The notes beneath the pieces are model-generated. The model searched no databases. It was not told the DNA's origin and worked only from the letters and a program-made list of their open reading frames with translations. Below are positions 8,322 through 17,436 of a stretch of 64,000 nucleotides of DNA, piece after piece (position 1 is the first letter of the stretch; the number at the start of each line of letters is the position of its first letter). The stretch is taken from assembly GCA_963831645.1 (NCBI GenBank), contig CAWHQZ010000028.1, positions 1-64,000 on the forward strand, read 5' to 3'. Origin of the DNA: CAWHQZ01 sp963831645. Its GTDB lineage: Bacteria > Pseudomonadota > Alphaproteobacteria > Rhizobiales > Aestuariivirgaceae. The position numbers were made by a program, and so were the translations under genes.

Positions 8322-8735
8322 ATGCGAAACCTCAAATCTCTGCTTGCCGCAGCAGCCATAGGCGGCTTGGCGGCCCTGCCGCAGACCAGTACAGCAGCTG
8401 ATCTTGTCCCTGGCTTCGGCACCGATGATCAGACCTCGTACAACGGCTACTACCCCGACGGAGACTACGACCCTCGTGACGACTATTACGCTCGAGACGA
8501 GGACTACTCACGAGACGACCACTATCCTCGTGACGAATTCTACTCTCGTGACGACTTTCACTCTCGTGACAACTACTACCCTCGTGACGACTACTACCCC
8601 CGTCACGATGCCTATTCATCCTATGCGCCCTCTTACGATCATGAGGACTATCCCTATCCACCTGTTAAGCGTACATTTCCTTTACTGGCGCCGTTTGTCG
8701 GCCTTGGCTTTCGGCACTGGAGTGGTGACGACTAG
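8322..8735 (+). CDS. exported protein with eight hexapeptide repeats
   Basis: The 137-residue product starts at ATG 8322 after GGAGG and has a signal peptide (LLAAAAIGGLAALPQTSTAA). Residues ~52-99 are eight tandem hexapeptides of the form R-D/H-D/E/N-x-Y/H-x, such as RDDYYA, RDDHYP and RDNYYP. The part before them is also rich in Asp and Tyr. The end (LLAPFVGLGFRHW) is hydrophobic. The acidic-aromatic repeats suggest a disordered cell-envelope or metal-binding protein; that is inference. No known family was recognised. The longer upstream frame from 8097 lacks a ribosome binding site. Confidence 0.75.
   Translation: MRNLKSLLAAAAIGGLAALPQTSTAADLVPGFGTDDQTSYNGYYPDGDYDPRDDYYARDEDYSRDDHYPRDEFYSRDDFHSRDNYYPRDDYYPRHDAYSSYAPSYDHEDYPYPPVKRTFPLLAPFVGLGFRHWSGDD
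8475..8618 (+). repeat. 18-bp coding tandem repeat, eight units
   Basis: Eight consecutive 18-base units begin with CGTGAC, CGAGAC or CGTCAC and encode the hexapeptides of the exported protein. The third positions have diverged while the R-D pattern is kept, which points to selection on the protein rather than recent slippage. Confidence 0.9.
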
Positions 8736-8811
8736 GGACTGGAGGCGGGCGGCCTGACTCACGGGCTGCGCGGCTTGGCGAAGCAGCGGACGGGCCGTGG
8801 TGTTCGCATTC

Positions 8812-10537
8812 TCACCTGGTCGATCTTGAGCCCACCGCAACTCGTTCGGAGTCAATCCGTTTCCAACGCCACGCGCCGGTGGTATCGATCTCCAAAACCG
8901 CGTCGTACAATTCAACCAACTCGGCAGACTCGGCAAACATGACGCAGGCAATGCCGTTCTTGGCCAATAGCCTGAGCGACCGACGGACCTGGGCAGGATT
9001 GAGCACGGAGTCGATCCGGTCCAAGATGGCGAACGCCGGACGGGCGAGAACCACCCGTGTGACGGCAAGCTGTTGTTGCTCTCCCAAAGACAGTACAGCC
9101 GGCCAGTCGTGCTCGACGTCCAGCCCGCCCGCCCGCTCCAGTACCGAGCGGAGGCCGGCGTCATCAAGGGCGGCCAAAACAACCTCTTCGGGCACGACCT
9201 TTTCCTGGCCCGTGCCGAGGAGGATTTGGCGGAGCGTCCCCGGGGGCAGATACGGTCGCTGTGGCAGAAAGTAGATCGCGTCCAGATGAGGGCGAAAAAC
9301 CTTCCCGACCCCCGCACGCCACATTCCGGCGGTGGCCCGGAACAGCGCGGTCTTCGCGGCTTCGTTCGGCCCAGCGATCAGAACCCGGGTGTCGCGCGGA
9401 ACTTCCAGGCTCAAATCCCTGATCAACACCTGGCCGTTCCCGGGTTCGAATAGCGCCAAACCCTCATAGCCAAGCCGGTTGTCGGTCTCGACAGTCATGA
9501 CATCCGTGGCCTCGGACGGGAGCGGGCGCTCGACAGCCTCGCCCAACGCGCCGAGCCGGGCGATCACCGCGGCGAATATCGTGAGGCCATGGACCTGGTT
9601 GATGATGAGCGAGAATGCCCCGATCAGATGCGCAAAGGCCATTGCAGATTGCGTGACCACCCCGAACTCGACTTCTCCGCGCATGAAGAGCGGGGCCACG
9701 ATCAGTGTCGGGATGATCTGGATCAGGAAGTTGTACCCGGTAGTGAAGAACCCGAGGTTTCGGTTGACCGTGGTGATCCGGCGGAAGTTTTCGGCCAGGA
9801 TGTCGATCCGCCGCAAGAGTCGGGCGGTCAACCGGCCTTCGGTGCGCAACAGGGCCACCGAACTCGGCGTTCTCGCGGATGTGAATCAGCTCCGAGCGGA
9901 AGTTGGCCTCTTGATCGGACTGGCGGTAGTTGAGCCCGACCAGGGGGCGGCCGAAGTAGATCGCCACCAGTGTGCCAATCGCTGCATACCCGACGGCGAC
10001 GCCGAACAGGAGCGGGCTGATCGTCCAGAGCACTCCTGAAAAGGAGAGTACTGCCAACGCTCCGTTGAGGAACATGAGCGTGAACGACAGGGCTGTCGCT
10101 GTGAAGGCACGGAGGTCGTCGGAGATCCGTTGGTCGGGATTCTCGACGGCGGCAAGCTTCTTGAGTCGCAAGTAGGTCTGGTCGGCGAGGTATCGACGGG
10201 TAACCTGCCGGGTCAGCCAGACCCGCCAGAACAGCCCGAGCCGCTCTTCGATGAAGCGGTAAAAAACTGCCACCCCGGTCGAGACAGCGAAAACGACGAC
10301 GTACAGGATGGTTTGATGGGCGAAGCCGGCCCAGTCGCGGTGTTCGATCGCCGTCATGAAGTCACGGCCGACGTAGCTGTTGACGACGTTCAAGACGTTG
10401 ACAATCAACGCAAAGGCGATGAGAAGAGCGAACATGCCGCGGGCCTGCCAGCGCACTTCCGATGTCAGGAAACTTTTGACGAAGCCGACGAACCGCCGCC
10501 AGGTCTCTCGGTTGATGGTGACTTGTTGTTCGCTCAT
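8812..10537 (-). pseudogene. SbmA/BacA-like ABC transporter (fused membrane and ATPase domains), one frameshift
   Basis: Two frames joined at about 9862 give one protein of about 575 residues. The membrane part (residues 1-~330) has SbmA/BacA-like helices and the typical RQSDQEANFRSELIHIRENAE segment. Inserting S in place of an extra base restores ENAE-S-VALLRTEGRL. The ATPase part has signature LSLGEQQQLA, but Walker A reads AGPNEAAKTALFR, with Ala where Gly normally precedes Lys. The Walker B end reads AILDRIDSVL, with Arg where the catalytic Glu should be. I believe a subfamily shares these changes, but could not check. Such transporters import peptides or fatty acyl compounds across the inner membrane. 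The single base shift may be a sequence error. Confidence 0.8.
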
Positions 10538-10689
10538 CGGTGACCTCCGCGAGCCGCTGCTATCGCGTCAAACACTGGGCGCGGTCCCAAGCGGATGATT
10601 GTGGATTAAGTCCTTTCAAGGGCAGAATTGCTCTTCACAGCAGAAACTTTGTGGCGCAGAGTGGCCCGCTTGAGGCTGGGAGAACGCAG

Positions 10690-11076
10690 GTGAGGACAAA
10701 GGCCCTCAATGCTTTCCATGTTGTTGTGTTTCTTGTGGCAGCAACGGCTCAGCTTCGCGCAGAAATGGCCGCGGTCCAGCATGGCGACGAAATCGAACTC
10801 ACGCCATTCCAGTGCACCGAGATCCCCCAGGGAAGTCGCATCAGTCGTGTCTGTTACGACGAGGTGAACAGATATCTCTTGGTCCGGGTGGGCCAGACCT
10901 ACCGTCAATTTTGCGAGATCGAGGCCGGCACGGCGACCCGGTTTCTTGCATCGCCCTCGATCGACCATTTCTTTAAATCAATCATCGAAGACAGCCATGG
11001 GTGCCGGCCGGGAAACATGCCGAAGTACGACCAGGGACCGCAACCTCCGTCTGCCCTCGTCACGACGCGCGAATAA
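10690..11076 (+). CDS. exported KTSC-domain protein
   Basis: The product of 128 residues from GTG 10690 has a signal peptide (FHVVVFLVAATAQLRAE) and then a KTSC-like domain: SRISRVCYDEVNRYLLVRV, a TYRQFCEIEAGTA strand and a SPSIDHFFKSIIE end. KTSC domains are small beta-rich modules found alone or on lysyl-tRNA synthetase relatives; their role is unclear. GTG is chosen because GGGAGA lies about eight bases upstream and the signal peptide begins there. A longer frame from 10540 would give an improbable N-terminus. It is divergent from the SbmA-like gene. Confidence 0.65.
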   Translation: MRTKALNAFHVVVFLVAATAQLRAEMAAVQHGDEIELTPFQCTEIPQGSRISRVCYDEVNRYLLVRVGQTYRQFCEIEAGTATRFLASPSIDHFFKSIIEDSHGCRPGNMPKYDQGPQPPSALVTTRE

Positions 11077-11441
11077 ACTCAGGGCTGGCATTGGGGGGCC
11101 GCCCCCTCGCTGATCCCGCGATGACGAGCCGGTCACGGCCCAGCGCACCGGTTCAACTGTTCAAGGTGCGCCGCTCGAAACACCGCTATCTGGTTCCCGA
11201 TCCACTGCCGATCGAACTCCGAGTTATCCACAGGCGCGTATTTCTGAAAATGGACAAGGCGGCGCCACATTTCATTCCGAATTGAAAGCTCACTATGCAT
11301 CTCACGGAGGGAAGTCTAAGTCGGTAGCGTTTTTTGATATGGGCGAGGACCGGTGTGCGGGGACCGATCCTCGCCCCTGCTCGGCGAGCGCGACCATAAC
11401 GTCATCTTGACGAAGGTTCCGTGTTTCTGTCCACTGCCAAA
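11077..11441. other. intergenic stretch with hairpin, no clear gene
   Basis: About 365 bases. A 54-codon frame (11121-11285, plus strand) opens with ATG but lacks a ribosome binding site and any motif. An inverted repeat lies at 11341-11376. A TTATCCACA (11223-11231) equal to a DnaA box occurs once only. Confidence 0.4.
11341..11376. other. long inverted repeat upstream of exported-protein gene
   Basis: GGGCGAGGA-c-CGGT pairs with ACCG-a-TCCTCGCCC around an 8-base loop: 13 pairs with one mismatch. On the plus strand the T run lies before, not after, the stem, so it is not a standard terminator for either direction. It may be an mRNA structure or an operator for the gene at 11442. Confidence 0.55.
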
Positions 11442-11807
11442 ATGATCAAGACCCTGGCTGCAATCGCCGTCATGGTTGTGGTCGCTGTTCCTCAGGCTTT
11501 CGGCGATGAGCGACTCACTGCCAGCGAAATCCGCAAAGTGGCACCCGGGAACTGGTCCGGCCACTACAAGGGAACTCCGCTGAAGCTTTCGATCGCCACC
11601 AATGGCACGGTCACCGGTCGTTACGCCGGCATACCGGCGAGGGGTCATTGGGGCGTCAAAGGGAGCGCCAAAGGTGACAAATTCTGCCTGACCTTCTCGG
11701 CGACCGTCAGCCAGACCAAATGTGGCGAGTTGTTCCGCAAGGGAGACAACATAGTCTACGGGTATCTCAATCGGGGCAAGCCGCGCCTCCGGCTAACGCG
11801 CAGCTGA
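11442..11807 (+). CDS. exported hypothetical protein
   Basis: The product of 121 residues has a clear signal peptide (MIKTLAAIAVMVVVAVPQAFG). The mature part is short and beta-rich, with the motif NWSGHYKGTPLKLSI and a GHWGVKGSAKGDKFCLTF strand. The pattern of WxG plus K-rich strands and two Cys (FCLTF, TKCGEL) suggests a small periplasmic beta-barrel protein. The start could also be GTG at 11421. No named family recognised. Confidence 0.7.
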   Translation: MIKTLAAIAVMVVVAVPQAFGDERLTASEIRKVAPGNWSGHYKGTPLKLSIATNGTVTGRYAGIPARGHWGVKGSAKGDKFCLTFSATVSQTKCGELFRKGDNIVYGYLNRGKPRLRLTRS

Positions 11808-11821
11808 GTTCCAGTTCCATC

Positions 11822-12145
11822 TTGACCGCGCTCCGCGCTTCCATCCTCAGATCATTTCTGATTCCTGCTGCGTGCCTGTTGGCGCTTTCGGCTGCCGCTC
11901 AGGCGACCATGACTTCCGACTCAATCAAGGGCGTGCTCATCATTCATGACCCGAAAGCTCCGGGCGGCATGGATGCGGATCCGGTATGGAGACCGGAGAA
12001 CTACCACCGTAACGTCAATCTGCTCTGGGGGTTTGGTCCGGTAGAGATCAGGGAGAAATGGAACGGATGGGACGAATGTCTGCGGAGTGGTGTTTTATGC
12101 GTCTTGTTGAGCTACCCGCCGCCTCCGCTCAATCAGGCGAATTGA
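11822..12145 (+). CDS. possible exported hypothetical protein
   Basis: From TTG 11822 a frame of 107 codons encodes a hydrophobic signal-like segment (SFLIPAACLLALSAAAQA), then a polar part with GVLIIHDPKAPGG and LLWGFGPVEIREKW. It lies 15 bases after the preceding gene and in the same direction, so the two may be co-transcribed. There is no strong ribosome binding site and only a TTG start, so the call is tentative. Confidence 0.4.
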   Translation: MTALRASILRSFLIPAACLLALSAAAQATMTSDSIKGVLIIHDPKAPGGMDADPVWRPENYHRNVNLLWGFGPVEIREKWNGWDECLRSGVLCVLLSYPPPPLNQAN

Positions 12146-12153
12146 AACTGCAC

Positions 12154-12921
12154 CTATTCAACTGCTGCGATGATGGGCCCATAGCCGCCATGGCCCGGCG
12201 CGTCGTTGCGCGCGAACTCCGGCGAATAGAGCCCGGATGCCCTCCCTCCATCGAGAAAGAGGGCATTGGTGCAGCCGAGGCCGTCGCGGAAAAAACTGGC
12301 GAACTCATGAAAGTTCACCGTTGTCCTGGTGATGACGAAATGCACCCCGGTCGGGCCCGACACGCCGACGCCGTTCCGCGGCTTGCGATCGGCTGAATTC
12401 ATGATGAACGCCGGGTGGATCCTCCCGTCGATCACGAGCATCGGTCCGGACTGAGTGGCGAAATACGCTTCCGGCCTATCGGCGAGAAATCGTTCCGTCT
12501 CCAGAATGCCCACGCTGCCGCCGCCAATAAACAGAATGCCGTTCGGCTTCTTGTAGAAATTCGGTATCTGACTGGGGACGCCGCTCACTGTGGCAGTATT
12601 GGCCTGGATCAGTTCACGGCCATTCTCGATATGGAGTCCAACCGGTTGGTAATCGGCCTCGTACATGCCCCCGTTCATGGCAAATTGCAGCGACTTGCCC
12701 TTGTCTTCGAGGTCTGCGGCGAGCGCTGCAAAGGTCCGGTAAGGCTTGCCGTCGTCCCCCCGCCAGAAGATGCGCAGGTCCTCCTTGGTCGGGTTGAAGC
12801 TGCAAACGATATAGGATGCCCCCTTGAAGGCCTCGCTGCGGCAGGGCTCGGCCTGGGCCGCGCCAGGCGCCACAAAAAAAAGCAGTGCCACTGCGAAGAG
12901 CTGAATGAGGCGAGTAATCAT
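12154..12921 (-). CDS. exported phosphodiester glycosidase (NAGPA-like) protein
   Basis: The 255-residue product has a signal peptide (LIQLFAVALLFFVAPGAAQA). Its domain is the NAGPA/phosphodiester glycosidase type: LQFAMNGGMYEADYQPVG near residue 80, QSGPMLVIDG, NGVGVSGPTGVHFVIT, and the C-terminal CTNALFLDGGRASGLY. The MNGGMY and LFLDGG motifs are hallmarks of the family. Relatives uncover mannose-6-phosphate in animals; in bacteria they are thought to act on phosphodiester-linked sugars of the envelope or exopolysaccharide. It converges on the small exported-protein gene. Confidence 0.85.
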   Translation of the reverse strand: MITRLIQLFAVALLFFVAPGAAQAEPCRSEAFKGASYIVCSFNPTKEDLRIFWRGDDGKPYRTFAALAADLEDKGKSLQFAMNGGMYEADYQPVGLHIENGRELIQANTATVSGVPSQIPNFYKKPNGILFIGGGSVGILETERFLADRPEAYFATQSGPMLVIDGRIHPAFIMNSADRKPRNGVGVSGPTGVHFVITRTTVNFHEFASFFRDGLGCTNALFLDGGRASGLYSPEFARNDAPGHGGYGPIIAAVE

Positions 12922-13084
12922 GCCCTGTGCTTAGCATACCGCTGCCGATCGTTTCGATAACGATGAAAGGCATTTCGGCTCTCGCTCAGCCGGCAAAACC
13001 AAGCGTCTGCTCCCAGCGGCAGAGCCTTCCCAGCGCGCCCTGGATGGGAGTGGCCTTATCGAGGCCCAGTGGTTAGAGAGGAGC

Positions 13085-13098
13085 GCCCGCATGCGGGC
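13085..13098. promoter_or_regulatory. 14-bp palindrome upstream of aminotransferase gene
   Basis: GCCCGCATGCGGGC is a perfect palindrome 43 bases before the aminotransferase start, in the likely promoter region. It could bind a dimeric regulator. Short GC palindromes arise by chance at this base composition. Confidence 0.3.
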
Positions 13099-13141
13099 CA
13101 AGTATGGTTGATCGACATAAGCTTATTGCGGGGAGAACGCC

Positions 13142-14386
13142 ATGATCCAGTTCAGCAACGCCCCGAGCGGCCGCCACTTCCTGCAAATCCCCGGGCCGAC
13201 CAACGTGCCGGATCGCATCCTCCGCGCGATCGACCACCCCACCATCGACCACCGCGGGCCGGAATTCGGCGCGCTTTGCCGCAAGGTCCTGTCCGAGATC
13301 AGAAGCGTCTTCAAAACCAGCCAGAGCGTGGTGATCTACACCGCCTCCGGTACCGGCGCCTGGGAAGCGGCCCTGGTCAACACGCTGTCGGCCGGCGACC
13401 GGGTGCTGATGTTCGAGACCGGGCATTTCGCCTCGCTGTGGCGCGAGCTTGCCCAGCGGCTTGGCCTCCAGGTCGATTTCGTTGCCGGCGACTGGCGTCA
13501 TGGAGTCGATCCAGCCGTCGTCGAAGCGAGGCTGACCGAGGACCGAGGCCGCGCGATCAAGGCAGTGATGGTCGTGCACAACGAAACCTCCACCGGGGTG
13601 ACCAGCCGCATCGGCGCCATCCGGCAGGCGATCGAAGCGACCGGGCATCCGGCGCTGTTCATGGTCGATACGATCTCCTCGCTGGCCTCGATCGACTACC
13701 GCCACGACGAATGGGGCGTCGATGTCACAGTGGCCGGCTCACAGAAGGGCCTGATGCTGCCGCCCGGACTATCGTTCAATGCGATCAGCGCCAAGGCGCT
13801 GGCAAGCCACGAGACGGCGCAGCTGCCCCGCAGCTACTGGGACTGGACGCCGATGCTGGCGGCCAACAAGACCGGCTATTTTCCCTACACCCCAGCGACC
13901 AACCTGCTCTACGGCCTCTCCGAAGCTATCGAGATGCTGATGGAGGAAGGCCTCGACAACGTCTTCGCCCGGCACGACCGTCATGCCGAGGCGACGCGCA
14001 GGGCCGTGCAGGCGTGGGGGCTGGAGATTCTCTGCGCCAACCCGGCGGAGTACTCGAGCGCCCTGACCGCCATCCTGATGCCCGCCGGCCACAATGCCGA
14101 CGAATTCCGCAAGGTGACTCTGCATGCCTACGACCTCGCGCTCGGCGCCGGGTTGTCGAAGTTGGCCGGCAAAGTATTCCGTATCGGTCATCTCGGCAGC
14201 TTCAACGACCTGATGCTGATGGGCACGCTCTGCGGCGTCGAGATGGGTTTGAGCCTCGCCGGCGTGCCGCACAAGAAGGGCGGCGTGCGAGCAGCCATGG
14301 AATATCTGGCGAGGTCGCGTGCTGTCGCCGCAGATGGAAGACTTCGACAGACTTGCGATCTTGCCCTGCCGTTCAATGAGGTGTGA
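13142..14386 (+). CDS. serine-glyoxylate / alanine-glyoxylate aminotransferase (class V)
   Basis: The 414-residue protein is a fold-type I PLP enzyme. HFLQIPGPTNVPDRIL opens the chain, YTASGTGAWEAAL binds the cofactor phosphate, MVVHNETSTG and FMVDTISSLAS follow, and AGSQKGLMLPPG carries the Schiff-base Lys. This set matches SgaA-type enzymes, which transfer the amino group of serine or alanine to glyoxylate in the serine cycle or photorespiration-like routes. Length is usual for the family. The ATG is preceded by GGGGAGA. No other serine-cycle gene is seen nearby, so a role in glyoxylate or glycine metabolism is the safer reading. Confidence 0.92.
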   Translation: MIQFSNAPSGRHFLQIPGPTNVPDRILRAIDHPTIDHRGPEFGALCRKVLSEIRSVFKTSQSVVIYTASGTGAWEAALVNTLSAGDRVLMFETGHFASLWRELAQRLGLQVDFVAGDWRHGVDPAVVEARLTEDRGRAIKAVMVVHNETSTGVTSRIGAIRQAIEATGHPALFMVDTISSLASIDYRHDEWGVDVTVAGSQKGLMLPPGLSFNAISAKALASHETAQLPRSYWDWTPMLAANKTGYFPYTPATNLLYGLSEAIEMLMEEGLDNVFARHDRHAEATRRAVQAWGLEILCANPAEYSSALTAILMPAGHNADEFRKVTLHAYDLALGAGLSKLAGKVFRIGHLGSFNDLMLMGTLCGVEMGLSLAGVPHKKGGVRAAMEYLARSRAVAADGRLRQTCDLALPFNEV

Positions 14387-14492
14387 CGAGAGGCCAGAAC
14401 CACGCTGTGCGCAGCTGTTGTTCATTGCCGCTTTGTGACATGCTGGTCGAGGGCTGTATTCGCTAACGTTCATCCGTTGGAGGTCGAAGCAC

Positions 14493-15008
14493 ATGCCGCT
14501 CATTCCGGATGTCGCCGCCTTTCAGAAGAAACTCGCAACCCTGCCCGTCTCGACATACCTGCCAGGAGAGATCGTGCTTGCAGCGGGCTCGACGACGGAA
14601 CGATTGCTGGTACTCAGACAAGGTACCGTGGAGGTCGTCAGGGATGGAACTCAGATCGCGAAGATCTCGGAACCTGGTGCAGTGTTCGGCGAGCTGTCCG
14701 CCCTCTTGGACAAGCCGCACACCGCGGACGTGCGCGCCCTCGAGCGATCGGAGTTCAGTGTTGCAGACACATCGGCGTTGCTCGCTGATGATCCGGCCGC
14801 CACGCTCTACATCGCCGCGATTCTGGCGCGGCGTCTTGACGCTGCCAATGATGCGCTTGTCGATGTCAAGCGGCAGCTCGAGGCCGGCAAGCCCCACGGC
14901 GAGATCGCGAAGACGGTCGAGAGGGTGGAAGCGCTGCTGAGCTCCGGTGGCGGCAATCTCGTCTACGCCGGCTACCCATACGACCCGTTCGCGTTCCCGG
15001 TGCATTGA
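14493..15008 (+). CDS. cyclic-nucleotide-binding domain protein
   Basis: The 171-residue product is a lone cNMP-binding domain. The beta-roll includes YLPGEIVLAAGSTTERLLVLRQG, then GTQIAKISEPGAVFGELSALLDKPHTADVRALE, which contains the phosphate-binding cassette (FGELSALLDKPHTADV) though Arg is shifted from the canonical position. A helical C-terminus follows. There is no helix-turn-helix, so it is not a CRP-type regulator. It may be a ligand sensor or an ion-channel-like regulatory subunit. It stands between the aminotransferase gene and a small Tat protein gene. Confidence 0.8.
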   Translation: MPLIPDVAAFQKKLATLPVSTYLPGEIVLAAGSTTERLLVLRQGTVEVVRDGTQIAKISEPGAVFGELSALLDKPHTADVRALERSEFSVADTSALLADDPAATLYIAAILARRLDAANDALVDVKRQLEAGKPHGEIAKTVERVEALLSSGGGNLVYAGYPYDPFAFPVH

Positions 15009-15154
15009 GTTCTGCGGCTCAAGTTCAGCAAAAACGCGGGCATGCTGGTCGAGCACGGGCGCAAAATATTCGAACCCGGAGGTCTCGTTGCCGTGGAACG
15101 ATTTGCCGCAGTCGGCATTTACCGGGAGGTGATCAGCGCCGGAAGGCGTCAGCA

Positions 15155-15478
15155 ATGGACAGAAGGTTGTTTCTTACAACTCTGCTCGGGGTGGTCGGTA
15201 CGGCGGCCATCGCTTCCGCGTTACCACACCAAGCCGAGGCGCTGGCTGCGATCCCGTCAGGGGCCATCGCCGACAGTCCGATGTCCTTCCTGATATTGGC
15301 AAGCCGTTACTGGAACAAGATCCGGCAGCGGCGCTGGATGGGGAGGTAGAAACTTGCGTCACACCGCAGGCGCCGTCGCCGGGTGCGCCGCCATTGTCGA
15401 CGCTACCGCCACCGCGGCTACTGGAGGCGCCGCTGCCGCCGGGTCCCTTTCTGGGGCTGGATCTGGATCTCGATCTGA
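15155..15478 (+). pseudogene. arginine-rich protamine-like Tat protein, two compensating shifts
   Basis: The gene starts at ATG 15155 after GGAAGG with a Tat-like leader (MDRRLFLTTLLGVVGTAA). At about 15285 family-like sequence moves to another frame (DIGKPLLEQDPAAALDGEVE). At about 15355 it returns to the first frame as HRRRRRRVRRHCRRYRHRG, ending with RRCRRVPFWGWIW at 15478. Read as written, the first frame stops at TAG 15347. The Arg/Trp-rich tail is typical of a small rhizobial family often annotated as protamine-like. Its role is unknown; an envelope or nucleoid protein is possible. Two opposite one-base shifts may be sequence errors. Confidence 0.6.
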
Positions 15479-15587
15479 TGCGCACTGAGGTGCGGAGGGC
15501 AGCAGGCTAGGGCCGTTTGAAGACGAAAGTAGCATCGAAAATATCAAACCAGTTACCGCCACAGAACTTGTCCTAAAGAGAAACTCG

Positions 15588-16270
15588 CTATTCGGCGGCG
15601 TGGCGAAAGCGCAGGAGATTGACCTGCACGGCGTGAAGATGGCAGTCCATCGCCGTTGCAGCCGCCGCCAGGTCGCGGTCGGCAATGGCTTCCACCAGCA
15701 CCTCATGCTCATGGAAGCTGTGATGATCGGGCGGCGGCCGGTCGACAGTTATTGCGCAGCCGGCCCCACACGACCGTGCGCCGCACCGCATTCAGCATAT
15801 CGAACAGTGCGACGAGAACCGTGTTATGGGAGGCTTCGGCGACCAGCCGGTGCAGGCGGTTGTCACAGTTCTCGTACTGTCGCCAGGTCGCGGCCTCGCG
15901 CGAAGCCTTCAAGGCATCGGCGCATCTCGGCGAGATCGGCGGCGGTCGCATTGAGCGCCGCCTCGCGCGCGAGCATCGGCTCGATGACGAGGCGGGCATG
16001 CATCACCTCGCGCGGATTGCTGGCCGCGGCAATGTCGGCGATGCTGGTCTTTTCCTCCACCGGCCGCGAACCGATGAACGTGCCCTTGCCGACATGGCGC
16101 CATAGCTCGCCGTTGCCTTCGAGCACCGCCAGCGCCTTGCGCAACTCACCGCGCGATACACCGAGCAGATCGCAAAGTTCGCGCTCTGCCGGCAACTGTG
16201 TGTTGGCGGGCAAATCACGCTGGGCGAGATAGGCCCGCAGCTGTGTGAGTGCACCTTGTGCCTCGTCCAT
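15588..16270 (-). pseudogene. GntR-family regulator (FadR/FCD type), two frameshifts
   Basis: The start at 16270 opens an N-terminal winged helix (LPAERELCDLLGVSRGELRKALAVLEGNGELWRHVGKGTFIG). The FCD ligand domain begins with EVMHARLVIEPMLAREAA. It then changes frame near 15915 (TWRQYENCDNRLHRLVAEASHN) and again near 15755, where it continues as HHSFHEHEVLVEAIADRDL and ends at 15588. FCD regulators respond to small organic acids. This one is divergent from the ABC importer genes at 16419 and would be their repressor. Both shifts would abolish the ligand domain if real. Confidence 0.8.
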
Positions 16271-16418
16271 GTAACGGCTTCCCGCTCCTCGGCCTTTGCG
16301 CGCCCACTACTTGCGCAACCAATACGACACCGTTGTGTAGATCAATCAAGAATTGGTTAAGTTGGCCCAGGGCGCAAGACGCCTCAAGCGTACGAACAGC
16401 CGTCTTGGGAGGATCCAA
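16271..16418. promoter_or_regulatory. divergent promoter region of regulator and ABC importer
   Basis: The 148 bases between the GntR start and the binding-protein start must hold promoters for both directions and the likely GntR operator. The plus-strand gene has a strong GGGAGGA. I could not define a clear operator palindrome. Confidence 0.4.
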
Positions 16419-17408
16419 ATGAAATCAATCGTCAGAGTTTTGTCGCTCACAGCTGCAGCATGCTTCATGTTCACTCTCGCCCTGGCGACCGCGCAAGCCG
16501 CCGACAAGGTGCGCGTCGCCCTGGGTGACGTGGTCTCGGTCGAGACGCTCGCCTTCGTCGTGGCCATGGAAAGGGCCAAGGATCGCGGTGTCGACTACGA
16601 GCTCACCTCATTCGCCAAGGAGGAGCTGGCGATCCAGTCGATGATCAATGGCCAGAGTCCGATATCGGAGTCGGCACCCCCTACGCCGTAGTCCAGAAGT
16701 CGAAACTGCCGCTCAAGAACATCTACCAGATGTCACGCCTCGTGTTCTTTCCCGTGGCGTCCATGGAATACCAGATCGTGGAAGGACCTGAACGGCCAGC
16801 CCTTCGCCTTTCACGCCCGCGGCACCGGCACGGAAGCGATCGGCAACATCATCGCCAAACGAGAGGGTATCGCAATTCGGCGAGCGCAGCTACGTGCCTG
16901 GATCGGAGAACCGCATCATCGCGATGATGAACGGGCAGATCAAGGCGACCATCGTCGACCTCGCCAACAAGAATGTGCTCATGGCCAAGGCGGGCGACAA
17001 GTTCCATGTGTTGCCGGGAGTCGATGAACCGGCGAGCGATGAACTCGTGTTCGCCAGCGACGCCTGGCTGAACGAAAATCGCGATCAGGCCAACATCATC
17101 GTCGAAGAGCTTCACAAGCTCTGGCGCGAGATGAAGACCAACCCGGGGATCATCGAGCAGGAGCGGGCAAAGCGCAACCTGCTCGCCGACCAGCCGCAGG
17201 AAGTGCGCGACGAGGTCGTGCCCTTCTACACCGAAGCCACGAAGGAAGGCGTTTATGCGCCGCTCGAGGATCCGCGGCGGTCGCCAAGGTCGACTTCCAG
17301 TTCTACACCGAGGCCGGCCAGATGCAGGGACCCGCCGACAGCCTGAAAGTCGAGGACTTCTGGGATCTCGGACCGCTCGAGGCGGCCAAGAAGGCGCTTG
17401 GCGGCTGA
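16419..17408 (+). pseudogene. NitT/TauT-type ABC substrate-binding protein, four frameshifts
   Basis: A protein of about 329 residues is spread over three frames. It starts at ATG 16419 with a signal peptide (ATAQAADKVRVALGD) and a VETLAFVVAMERAKDRG motif. Later pieces read DIGVGTPYAVVQKSKLPLKN, WKDLNGQPFAFHARGTGTEAIG, then ENRIIAMMNGQIKATIVDLA, and the end VEDFWDLGPLEAAKKALGG. Shifts lie near 16668, 16779, 16870 and 17273. The family binds sulfonates, nitrate, thiamine precursors or aromatic acids in the periplasm. The ligand here cannot be told. It begins an operon with two permeases and an ATPase. Confidence 0.8.
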
Positions 17409-17436
17409 GCGTCCAGCCTGGATAACAGCTTAGGCG

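Noticed and set aside
8475..8618. CRISPR or satellite repeat
   Set aside because: The units are 18 bases, contiguous, and in frame with a signal-peptide protein; they are coding repeats.
11223..11231. TTATCCACA, a perfect DnaA box
   Set aside because: Only one copy, with no AT-rich unwinding region, gidA/parA or dnaA nearby; a single nonamer is expected by chance.
11121..11285. 54-codon frame as a small gene
   Set aside because: No ribosome binding site, no motif and no sign of protein-like composition.
13085..13098. Restriction or regulator operator palindrome
   Set aside because: A 14-base GC palindrome is weak evidence; kept only as a low-confidence site.
13069..14379. 436-codon frame overlapping the aminotransferase
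   Set aside because: Arginine/proline-rich shadow in another frame; the aminotransferase has all cofactor motifs and a good ribosome binding site.
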